A stretch of 64,000 bases of DNA, taken from assembly GCA_964393605.1 (NCBI GenBank), contig CAYMUL010000010.1, positions 49,890 to 113,889 of the forward strand, in the 5' to 3' direction. Made by a program: the position numbers and the translations under genes. How positions within the stretch are numbered: the stretch's first letter is position 1; every line of letters starts with the position of its first letter. Shown in pieces: positions 44,816 to 52,036 of the stretch. The notes below the pieces were generated by a model that searched no databases, had not been told where the DNA came from, and saw only the letters and a program-made list of their open reading frames with translations. Source of the stretch: CAYMUL01 sp964393605 (GTDB taxonomy: Bacteria > Bacteroidota > Ignavibacteria > Ignavibacteriales > Ignavibacteriaceae).

Positions 44816-45404
44816 ACAAGCCATAACCGAAAAGATTATTTCGTCCCTAACCTGGACAATCCATTACGAAGTTAAGCGTTCGCTAAATTGTTGTTGCTTC
44901 TTTGGAAATGAGAGTATCCCAACATTGAAAAAAATATTTCATTCCTAACGGGATGTGAATAATTAAATTATTTTTCCCGTTAGGGAAAATATGTTGGTAA
45001 CAAAAAGTTGCGAATGTAACACTAAATCCCGTCGGGATGACATGATTAGCTGTTCTTATCTTCCTTAATTTCTTGCGCAAAAACCAAAAGTTGAACATTT
45101 TACAAATAGTTGTTTAGCCATAATTGACAAGGTTATGCAGAAACTGAAAAAAATATTTTGCCAGAATTGGACATAATTATCACTGAAAAGTACTAATGGT
45201 TTGTAGTCTAATAATTATGTTTTACTTCATTAGAAAAAAAGTCTGTTGAAAAATATTTTACTCCCACTTATTGAAGGACGAGTATGAACGAACGCCGCGA
45301 ACATATCGACACATTGTGTTCCGTTGAGTTGTACGAAATAGACTCATTGCATTTTTCTTCTGAAGATTTGTTTTTATTTTTGCAGTGAATAAATCGGATG
45401 AAAA
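44816..45404. repeat. Intergenic repeats: GGGATGACAT-type element and duplicated upstream block
   Basis: No gene. 44935-45055 contains CCTAACGGGATG, CCCGTTAGGG and TCCCGTCGGGATGACATG, palindromic phrases of a dispersed Bacteroidota-type repeat. 45243-45393 is a degraded copy of 44016-44166; both end TTTGTTTTTATTTTTGCAGTGAATAAAT or nearly so just before an antitoxin gene. On the minus strand it encodes LNGTQCVDMFAAFVHTR, a second DUF2442-like scrap. Confidence 0.55.
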
Positions 45405-45623
45405 ATGTTAACTCTTCAAAATGAAATCAACGAAGTGATGAAAGATATTCCCTCAAAATATTTAATTAATATTTTGGAATATGTAAGAGCAATGCGCGAA
45501 ATGGTAATTCGCGGAGAACAAACGAATCAAGAATACATAGAGAGTATACCGGGGTATAAGGAGATGATCTTACGGGAATCCAGTAGAGATTTAAAGGAAT
45601 ACACCAAAGATATTGATTGGTAG
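45405..45623 (+). CDS. Antitoxin-like protein, partner of a broken Txe/YoeB-type toxin
   Basis: 72 residues, acidic and helical: MLTLQNEINEVMKDIPSKYLINILEYVRAM...DLKEYTKDIDW. No family is certain. Its TAG stop shares a base with the GTG start of the following toxin frame, and the toxin remnant is clearly of the Txe/YoeB/RelE type, which identifies this as the antitoxin. The frame is intact. Confidence 0.6.
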   Translation: MLTLQNEINEVMKDIPSKYLINILEYVRAMREMVIRGEQTNQEYIESIPGYKEMILRESSRDLKEYTKDIDW

Positions 45624-45882
45624 TGTACAAAGTTCTTTTCTCACCACAGGCGTAGAAAGATGCTAAGAAAATTGTTTCTTCTCATCTTGAGCGCAAAGCT
45701 AAGTTGCTCATTGATGTCATCTCAATAAATCCTTTTGCATTTCCCCCACCATTTGAAATTCTCTCCGGGGACTTAAAAGGTTTTGTATCTCGAAGAATAA
45801 ATGTTCAACATCGATTGATCTATCAGTTATAGAAAGAGAAAAAATTATTAAAGTGATAAGCATGTGGAAGCATTATGAATAG
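45623..45882 (+). pseudogene. Txe/YoeB-type RNase toxin remnant with two amber codons and a frameshift
   Basis: From GTG 45623 the frame reads VYKVLFSPQA, TAG (45653-45655), KDAKKIVSSHLERKAKLLID...FEILSGDLKGFVSRRINVQHRLIYQL, TAG (45830-45832), KEKK. A one-base loss in a run of six A (45839-45844) then shifts the frame to IIKVISMWKHYE and TAG at 45880. DLKGFVSRRIN, HRLIYQ and the final HYE are the standard RelE/YoeB landmarks. The toxin is inactivated three times over. Confidence 0.8.
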
Positions 45883-45939
45883 CCATAATTTTTCTTCTGA
45901 AGATTTGTTTGCATTTGCAATGAATAAAAAATAAAAAAA
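45883..45939 (+). promoter_or_regulatory. Third copy of the TTCTTCTGAAGATTTGTTT upstream block
   Basis: 45889-45928 repeats the end of the block that precedes the antitoxin gene at 45405 (TTTTTCTTCTGAAGATTTGT there and here). It stands before the next antitoxin-like remnant, so it probably represents a shared promoter or 5' leader of these modules. Confidence 0.4.
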
Positions 45940-46158
45940 ATTGAAACGATTCAAATACCAAAAAGTGAATACTATTCTTTAAAAGAACAAGCTGAACTTT
46001 TTAAAGATTGAGAGTTGATGCAAAAGGTTAACCGATTGTTAGACCTCCTTTATCAGGAAAAATATGGACTATTTATGGGAGATGTTACTAGCGATCTCGC
46101 GGAATACAACGTAAATAATAATTGGGAAAATATCAGCAGCCGTTGGGATAAAGTATAA
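45940..46158 (+). pseudogene. Antitoxin-like remnant without start and with an in-frame TGA
   Basis: Frame: IETIQIPKSEYYSLKEQAELFKD, TGA (46009-46011), ELMQKVNRLLDLLYQEKYGLFMGDVTSDLAEYNVNNNWENISSRWDKV, TAA (46156-46158). No start codon precedes it in frame. The order (beta strand, helix, then acidic tail) resembles antitoxins of the other modules here. No toxin gene follows it. Confidence 0.5.
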
Positions 46159-46202
46159 CCAAAGAGAAATAGTACTTGTCCCCTTTCCATATTCGGATTT
46201 TC

Positions 46203-46314
46203 CACCTCTACTCCCACGAATCATGAAGTCTTCGGAAAACGGAAATGAAAAATCCGATAGTGCAGGTTATCACTCCAAGCCAAACAAGATTGATGAACGG
46301 TTTGATGCTTGCGG
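46203..46314 (-). repeat. Perfect 112-bp duplicate of the ccmF 3' end
   Basis: Identical to 46999-47110 base for base, offset 796. In the original it covers the last 107 bp of ccmF and 5 bp beyond; here it is a free-standing scrap. The two copies enclose the DUF2442/DUF4160 module. Confidence 0.9.
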
Positions 46315-46350
46315 AGGGAATTCAAACTTTGCAGTTGATTCATGTTAAAA

Positions 46351-46644
46351 CTAAGATTTTATAATCTCGCCCGTGTACAAATCCCGAATTGGAAAAATTA
46401 AATCATAATCGTTCCAATTAAGATTTCCATTCACCAAATAAAAATTTGAAAATTCTTTTTCGTCAAGATATTTTTTGACAGACGGATGCAAAGAGTTTGA
46501 TAAGAACGGTTTAAAATCGATTAATCTACTAGTGCCGTCTCTAAATTCAATTCGAATGACATAGTCTGCTAAATATTTAGCAGAGACAATTTCTAATGGT
46601 TCTAATTCTAGTTCATGAGCTTTATAATCGACTACTATTTTCAT
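46351..46644 (-). CDS. DUF2442 domain protein
   Basis: 97 residues. VIRIEFRDGTSRLIDFKPFL, then EFSNFYLVNGNLNWNDYDLIFPIRDLY, matches DUF2442. These small proteins are typically encoded beside a DUF4160 protein and are suspected to be toxin-antitoxin or related modules; function is unproven. The start overlaps the stop of the DUF4160-like pseudogene in an ATGA. The gene itself is intact. Confidence 0.85.
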   Translation of the reverse strand: MKIVVDYKAHELELEPLEIVSAKYLADYVIRIEFRDGTSRLIDFKPFLSNSLHPSVKKYLDEKEFSNFYLVNGNLNWNDYDLIFPIRDLYTGEIIKS

Positions 46645-46946
46645 GATAATTGTTTTGTTATTTTTTCAAATTTAACATTTTTGTGATATACAAAATAGTT
46701 GATCCACTTATCAACGATTTTATCAGCAAATTTCTTGAGAAAAATTTTAAAATCTTTCAAATCTTTCCCTTTTAATGGTTTTGTACCCCTAATATTTGTA
46801 ATCCTAACTTGAGAAACTTTTCCGTCAACAATAACCAGATCAGCCTTGCTTTCAAATTACCCTTTTCTGGCGTGAACATGAATTGGATCATGCTCATTCG
46901 AGTAGAAGAAAATTATTATTCCTGAGTATTCAAAAATCTTGGGCAT
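46641..46946 (-). pseudogene. DUF4160 protein gene with one premature TAA
   Basis: From ATG 46946: MPKIFEYSGIIIFFYSNEHDPIHVHARKG, TAA (46857-46859), then in the same frame FESKADLVIVDGKVSQVRITNIRG...KFADKIVDKWINYFVYHKNVKF... to TGA at 46641. N- and C-terminal parts together give the normal DUF4160 pattern. The affected codon is normally Glu, so one G-to-T change explains it. The gene is otherwise complete. Confidence 0.85.
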
Positions 46947-47003
46947 GCTGAATTAGTTGATAATATGAGTTCAAATTTACAAAATTGTATCAATCCGACA
47001 CCT

Positions 47004-49400
47004 CTACTCCCACGAATCATGAAGTCTTCGGAAAACGGAAATGAAAAATCCGATAGTGCAGGTTATCACTCCAAGCCAAACAAGATTGATGAACGGTTTG
47101 ATGCTTGCGGTAACGCTTAACACTTCTCCGACTGTAGCCGTCGTTGTTTCACCTTCAGAATTATCTTTAATCGCCAACTGCGCTTGTTTCGAAGTAGGAT
47201 CAATCCCCTTAATTGTAACTTCAATTCCAAGTTCATCTACTTTTGCGGAGTTGTACACAACGTTCCCGTTATTGTTTGTCATCGTAACATCAACATTGAA
47301 TTTTTTATCGTCTTTGCTGAGTTCTAATTTAGCACTCATCGCAAAATTTCCGGATGACATCATCGCTTCCATATCGGGTTTTATAAATTCAGTGTACTTA
47401 ATTTTTATTCCGTGAAGTTCTTTCTCCTCCAATAGATTAAAAACTTCAACATGATCGTGCGCGTCGGAAGATTGACCATCATCAAATCCAACAGGAGAGA
47501 TGTAAAAATCTTTTATCCATCCGTTTAGTATATCGGGTTCGCGCATTAAACTATTATTGAAATCGCTCACGTACATTACCGGCTGAACGGAATATTTTGA
47601 TTCACCTTTTTCAACATCAACATTGAAGGCGTATTTCGTGTTATTTTGAATTGGGAAATATCCGGTGAATTTTAGTTTGTAACCGAAAATTTCAAGTGTT
47701 TCATTTTTCTTTAAATCAATATCTTTTTCAACGCTGTAACCTGCGGAGCCGACTACACCAAGAATGAAAAGCGCAATGCCAATATGAGCAACATACGCGC
47801 CGAGCATCTTTTTATTTCCCTTAAATATTTTGTAAGCGATTTCTCCATTCACAAATAAAGTGAACGCAGCAGAGAATGAAAGCAGTATCATCATTACATC
47901 ATAAACGCCGCCGAGAAATATTATCAATAGTGTGAGCACAACTGAAGAAGCAAGTGCGAAATACGATTTTTTAAGAATCTCTTCACCTCTCGTCTGTTTC
48001 CATTTCATTAACAAACTTAAACCATTTAAAATGCCGATGATAATCGCAAGTGGAACGTGCATTTCATTATAAAAAATAATATCGACAGACTGCCCAAAGA
48101 TTGGTGCTGATGTTCCGACTAAAACAATAATCGCGCTCGCACCCAATGCCACTGCGGCTGTGAACAATGCAAGTTCGCGTGAAAGCAACCCTTCATCTGT
48201 TTCAACATTCTGACTTAAATATTTCCATCTGTACACAAGAAGTCCCGCGCATAATAATATAAATGTTGAAATGAAGATCACAAGAAACAAATAAACAATC
48301 GTTCCGGGATCGACGAAAGAGTGAACCGACGCATCTCCTAAAATTCCGCTTCGTGTTAGAAAAGTACTGTACAAAACAAGTATGTACACCATCGATGATA
48401 AAATAATATTTGTAACTGCAAATTTTCCGATTGAATTTCCTTTCGCCTGACTTTTCCTCTGAACAAGCATTGTATGAATTGCGGCGACGCTAACAAGCCA
48501 CGGAACTAAACTGGAATTTTCAACAGGGTCCCAAGCCCAATATCCACCCCAACCAAGAATTCCGTAAGCCCAATAACCGCCGAGCATAATTCCTAAGCCG
48601 AGCAATCCCGCACCTGCAAGCGTCCATGGGAGCGATTGTCGAACCCAATCTCTGTAATCGTTTTTCATCATTGCGGCAATGGCGAATGAATAAGGAACGG
48701 TTGCCATTGCGAAACCAACGAATAAAATCGGCGGATGAATTTGCATCCAAAAATTTTGAAGCAACGGATTTAATCCTTTGCCGTGAATAATAAAATCGTT
48801 AACCGAAATTCCTGCAGAAGATAAACCTGCAAATAAATCGCTGTTCATCTTTATAAAATTTGCGTTCGTTCCGGGATCGCTGAATAAAAATTCTTTTAGT
48901 AAAGGAAGATTCATTAGTGAAGGATTAATTTTTGCCATCTCGATAAAAACGGGTTCAGTCCAAATAAAAGCAAAAGGATTTTTAAGAAGCGGAGAAACCA
49001 TCGCGAGAAGAAAAGTAACGGCGAGAGAAAAAATTGTCATCACTCTCTCTTCAAGATCGCCGCGCTTGGAAGTATATGATTGAAGAAAAACGCCGATCAT
49101 CGAAGTAAGCAATAACCATAACATGAAACTACCTTCCTGTCCTGCCCAAAAAGTAGAGATTAAAAATCCGAGCGACAGATCATCATTGCTATAACTAAAA
49201 ACATATTTGAATTGATATTGATGCGTAAGAATGATGTAAAGCAAATACGCCGAGGCAACAATAACGAGCATCGCCATTCCGTGATATGAAAGGCGTGCAA
49301 TATTTTTTGTGTTCGTTCTTCCTTTGAATGTTAAGTAATACATCGCAGTGGATAATAAACTTAACATGAATGCAAAAGTAATTAATATACTTCCTGCCAT
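47004..49400 (-). CDS. ccmF: Cytochrome c heme lyase subunit CcmF (CcsA/CcmF family)
   Basis: 798 residues with many membrane segments. The heme-handling WWD motif is WGGYWAWDPVENSSLVPWL near residue 280; MQIHPPILFVGFA and the later THLT-like LYSTFLTRSGILGDASVHSF segment follow the CcmF order. A periplasmic domain (about residues 560-770) precedes the last membrane segment. It joins heme, delivered by CcmE, to apocytochrome c. It is the last gene of the ccmABCDEF operon; its last 107 bp are duplicated downstream. Confidence 0.93.
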   Translation of the reverse strand: MAGSILITFAFMLSLLSTAMYYLTFKGRTNTKNIARLSYHGMAMLVIVASAYLLYIILTHQYQFKYVFSYSNDDLSLGFLISTFWAGQEGSFMLWLLLTSMIGVFLQSYTSKRGDLEERVMTIFSLAVTFLLAMVSPLLKNPFAFIWTEPVFIEMAKINPSLMNLPLLKEFLFSDPGTNANFIKMNSDLFAGLSSAGISVNDFIIHGKGLNPLLQNFWMQIHPPILFVGFAMATVPYSFAIAAMMKNDYRDWVRQSLPWTLAGAGLLGLGIMLGGYWAYGILGWGGYWAWDPVENSSLVPWLVSVAAIHTMLVQRKSQAKGNSIGKFAVTNIILSSMVYILVLYSTFLTRSGILGDASVHSFVDPGTIVYLFLVIFISTFILLCAGLLVYRWKYLSQNVETDEGLLSRELALFTAAVALGASAIIVLVGTSAPIFGQSVDIIFYNEMHVPLAIIIGILNGLSLLMKWKQTRGEEILKKSYFALASSVVLTLLIIFLGGVYDVMMILLSFSAAFTLFVNGEIAYKIFKGNKKMLGAYVAHIGIALFILGVVGSAGYSVEKDIDLKKNETLEIFGYKLKFTGYFPIQNNTKYAFNVDVEKGESKYSVQPVMYVSDFNNSLMREPDILNGWIKDFYISPVGFDDGQSSDAHDHVEVFNLLEEKELHGIKIKYTEFIKPDMEAMMSSGNFAMSAKLELSKDDKKFNVDVTMTNNNGNVVYNSAKVDELGIEVTIKGIDPTSKQAQLAIKDNSEGETTTATVGEVLSVTASIKPFINLVWLGVITCTIGFFISVFRRLHDSWE

Positions 49401-49451
49401 TGTGGACTCCTTATGGGAAAATGAAAATGTTTCTTGATACCATCTTTAAAC

Positions 49452-49838
49452 TTACGATGAAGCCTTCTTCTTTTCCTCTTCATACTTTGAAGGGCATTTT
49501 GTTAAAATATCTTTCGCATGAAAAAATCCGTTTTGATATTTACCAGTAACTACAACGCTTGTAGCAGATTCAAAATTATTCGGAATTGTTCCTGAATAAA
49601 CTACTTTCATTTCGTTGCCGAATTCATCAACCATAAAAAAGGAGAAAGTTCTTTCTGCTTTATTGATGGAATAATTTTTTTCTTTCACCCAAAAGCCTGT
49701 TGCCTTAACGGTTTTTTCTTTTGCAATTACATTTTTAAAATTGCTTTCGTATTGAATGCTGGTTTGTGTGTAGAGATAAATCATCAAACCGAGAAAAACA
49801 ATTACGATAGCCCCGCCGAATATTTGTCTACTTTTCAT
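49452..49838 (-). CDS. ccmE: Heme chaperone CcmE, Cys-type
   Basis: 128 residues. An N-terminal anchor (residues 7-24) is followed by an OB-fold domain (VKATGFWVKEKNYSINKAERTFSFFMVDEFG...VVVTGKYQNGFFHAKDIL). The heme-binding site reads C115-P-S-K-Y119, the C-x3-Y form of some non-proteobacterial CcmE, instead of H-x3-Y. It carries heme from the CcmC side to CcmF. It overlaps the ccmD-like gene by 11 bp. Confidence 0.92.
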   Translation of the reverse strand: MKSRQIFGGAIVIVFLGLMIYLYTQTSIQYESNFKNVIAKEKTVKATGFWVKEKNYSINKAERTFSFFMVDEFGNEMKVVYSGTIPNNFESATSVVVTGKYQNGFFHAKDILTKCPSKYEEEKKKASS

Positions 49839-49986
49839 GTTTATCGTCTCCGTGTTCTTTTTCTAAAGATTTCAATCGTTTATCGAGGTTAAGCATGTAG
49901 AGGAAAATTCCCGTCCACACGATTAGCACAATTAATAAAACAATGTAGAGTGCATTGTCCGAAAAAAAATTTAACAGTCCTTCCAA
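49828..49986 (-). CDS. CcmD-like small membrane protein
   Basis: 53 residues from a TTG at 49986 preceded by GAGG; the longer reading from 50082 would overlap the ccmC end. One membrane segment (NALYIVLLIVLIVWTGIFLYML) and a charged tail (DKRLKSLEKEHGDD) fit CcmD, which anchors the CcmABC transporter to CcmE. Identification rests on size and position. Confidence 0.7.
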   Translation of the reverse strand: MEGLLNFFSDNALYIVLLIVLIVWTGIFLYMLNLDKRLKSLEKEHGDDKHEK

Positions 49987-49999
49987 TTTAATCCTCAAA

Positions 50000-50692
50000 T
50001 TATTTGCGTATAAGTTTGTCTTTAAAGATGTATGATTTATACCCAATCTTCCACAGCCAAAAATATAAAATAGTAAATGCAAAGAGGGAGATATAAAAAA
50101 TTAACATCATGCTCGAGTTCATTTTAAAATCGATAACAGGTCCCGAGTTTGTATCGTCTGCCGAACCGGGATGCAATCCTTTCATAATTCTCGGCATAAT
50201 AAAAATGAAGAATGGCACGGTTATAAACGATATTATTGAATAGACAGATGAAAGCGAGGCTCGTTTATCTTCATTCTCAATTGAACTTCGCAAAGCAAAG
50301 TATGCACCATAAATTAAAAGTAGTGCGAAGATGCTTGTTTGTCGCGGGTCCCAACTCCAGAAAGCACCCCAAGCAAACTTAGCCCACACTGCGCCGGTAA
50401 CCGTAGCAAGTATGCAGAAGATCATTCCGAGTTGTGCGGAGGTATAGGCTTTTGCATCGTCGGCTAAATCTTTCTTTCTCAAAAATTTTATGGAAAAATA
50501 AAACGCCATGAAAAATCCAACGACAGTAAGCCATGAAGTCGGCACGTGGAAGAAAATAATTTTTGCATTTTCTTCCAAACCTTCGATGAAAGGATATTCG
50601 TACCATCGCGTGGGATTCTTAACAATGGGAAATGCAATTCCCGCAACAGAAACGAAGACAAACAAAATGTATAAGAGAATTTTCCAGATCAT
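50000..50692 (-). CDS. ccmC: Heme exporter permease CcmC (CcsA family)
   Basis: 230 residues, six membrane segments. The WWD motif is AKFAWGAFWSWDPRQTSIFALLLIYGAYFALR, and HVPTSWLTVVGFFMAFYFS holds the first heme-ligand His. It presents heme to CcmE in the inner membrane. It follows ccmB by 29 bp. Confidence 0.95.
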   Translation of the reverse strand: MIWKILLYILFVFVSVAGIAFPIVKNPTRWYEYPFIEGLEENAKIIFFHVPTSWLTVVGFFMAFYFSIKFLRKKDLADDAKAYTSAQLGMIFCILATVTGAVWAKFAWGAFWSWDPRQTSIFALLLIYGAYFALRSSIENEDKRASLSSVYSIISFITVPFFIFIMPRIMKGLHPGSADDTNSGPVIDFKMNSSMMLIFYISLFAFTILYFWLWKIGYKSYIFKDKLIRK

Positions 50693-50721
50693 AAATGAAA
50701 TATTTTATTTATTGAAAATTA

Positions 50722-51384
50722 CTAATCTTTCCAGATAAAATCGAAAAGAAGAAATCCTGCTCCAATCATAACCATGTCATAAGAAAACAGAACTAATAAT
50801 TCGGTAGAAGAATCTGCAATACTCGTGCCATCCATTGCAAGTTTAGTTGTTTCGATCAACGTAAGAATTAACGGCAAAAGTATCGGGAAGGAAAGTACCG
50901 GATAAAGCGTTCCTTTTGAGCTCGCTTTTGCAATTATTGCGGCAATCACCGTTGATGCCGCTCCGATTCCGATATTTCCAAGTATGAATGTGAATATAAA
51001 GAGCAGAAAATTTTTCATCACAAACATCTCAAATAATGCCGTATAAAGAAATGCAATAATCAAGTTCATCGAAAAAACGAGGATAAGATTAAACAATAAT
51101 TTGCCGGAAAAAATTGTTGATGGCGATGCTACAAGTTGCAAAGTTAGAGTTGTTCCTCTTTCTTCTTCGGAGACGAATGCGCGGGATAAACCGGACATTG
51201 CAGTGAAGAAAACTACAACCCAAAACAATCCGCCCGAAAGATATTCGCTGATTGTCTCCTGCCCGATTGAAAATAATATCACGCTGATTGTTACAACAAT
51301 GAACATCGCGAGGGAGTTGATTGCGTAGCGCGTTCTTACTTCGGAACTAAAATCTTTTTTGAAGAGTGCTATCGCAGATTTCAT
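50722..51384 (-). CDS. ccmB: Heme exporter permease CcmB
   Basis: 220 residues with six membrane segments; FTAMSGLSRAFVSEEERGTTLTLQLVASP and GTLYPVLSFPILLPLILTLIETTK are CcmB landmarks. It is the membrane subunit of the CcmAB ABC transporter that releases heme-CcmE. The start overlaps the ccmA stop by 4 bp. Confidence 0.94.
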   Translation of the reverse strand: MKSAIALFKKDFSSEVRTRYAINSLAMFIVVTISVILFSIGQETISEYLSGGLFWVVVFFTAMSGLSRAFVSEEERGTTLTLQLVASPSTIFSGKLLFNLILVFSMNLIIAFLYTALFEMFVMKNFLLFIFTFILGNIGIGAASTVIAAIIAKASSKGTLYPVLSFPILLPLILTLIETTKLAMDGTSIADSSTELLVLFSYDMVMIGAGFLLFDFIWKD

Positions 51385-51959
51385 TTTTTATATTCTTTCA
51401 AGTTCAAGATTTGCGAGCAGTAACTCAAATCTTGCTTCTCGTTCGATGCGATGATAACGATATTCTCTTTCGCGGCTTCTTGCACGAGCGCATAAACTGC
51501 GGCTTTGCCGGAATCATCGAGATTTGAAGTCGGTTCATCGAGTAGCAATAATTTTGGCGAGTGCGCCAATGCGAATATAAATTTCAATCTTTGCTTCATG
51601 CCGGAAGAATAAGTTTTCAGCAAATCTTTTTTCCGATCTTCCAATTGAAATTTTTGAAAAAGGGAGTTCAGCAATGCAGCATTCACATTTCTGTTTCTGA
51701 TATTCATAAGCAACAAAATATTTTCTTCTGCGGAAAATTCATCGTACAAAACAAGATAGGGCGAAACGAAGCCAATGTAATTGTGCAAACCGTCCGAATC
51801 AATTTCTTTTTCATTTAAGAGATGAGAAATTTTTCCTTTGTTGGGTGAGATGATTCCTGCAATCATTTTTACAAGTGTAGATTTTCCTGAACCATTCGGT
51901 CCTTCAATTCCATAAACTCCGGAAACATTATAGCCGATATTGATATTATCAAATATCAA
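51381..51959 (-). CDS. ccmA: ABC transporter ATPase CcmA, start uncertain
   Basis: 192 residues from TTG 51959. Walker A GPNGSGKST, signature TYSSGMKQRLKFIFA and Walker B LLLLDEPTSNLDD are intact. The coding frame clearly continues upstream as LQLNAVTKRFGRRL, the normal first strand and adenine-stacking loop of an ABC ATPase, back to a TAG at 52029-52031. No ATG, GTG or TTG lies in that upstream stretch, so either a rare start codon is used or the N-terminus has been damaged. Confidence 0.85.
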   Translation of the reverse strand: MIFDNINIGYNVSGVYGIEGPNGSGKSTLVKMIAGIISPNKGKISHLLNEKEIDSDGLHNYIGFVSPYLVLYDEFSAEENILLLMNIRNRNVNAALLNSLFQKFQLEDRKKDLLKTYSSGMKQRLKFIFALAHSPKLLLLDEPTSNLDDSGKAAVYALVQEAAKENIVIIASNEKQDLSYCSQILNLKEYKK

Positions 51960-52036
51960 TCTTCTTCCGAAGCGCTTGGTTACTGCGTTTAATTGTAGTG
52001 CGTAGTTCGTATTGATCTCAACTTTCTACTTGTAAA

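Noticed and set aside
44883..45098. 71-codon minus-strand frame
   Set aside because: It consists of the CCCGTTAGGG/GGGATGACAT dispersed repeat and has no domain.
43205..46158. Reassigned stop codons as an explanation for in-frame TAG, TGA and TAA
   Set aside because: All three stop types occur in the broken genes along with frameshifts, while the housekeeping genes around are free of them.
47041..47415. 124-codon plus-strand frame
   Set aside because: Antisense shadow of ccmF.
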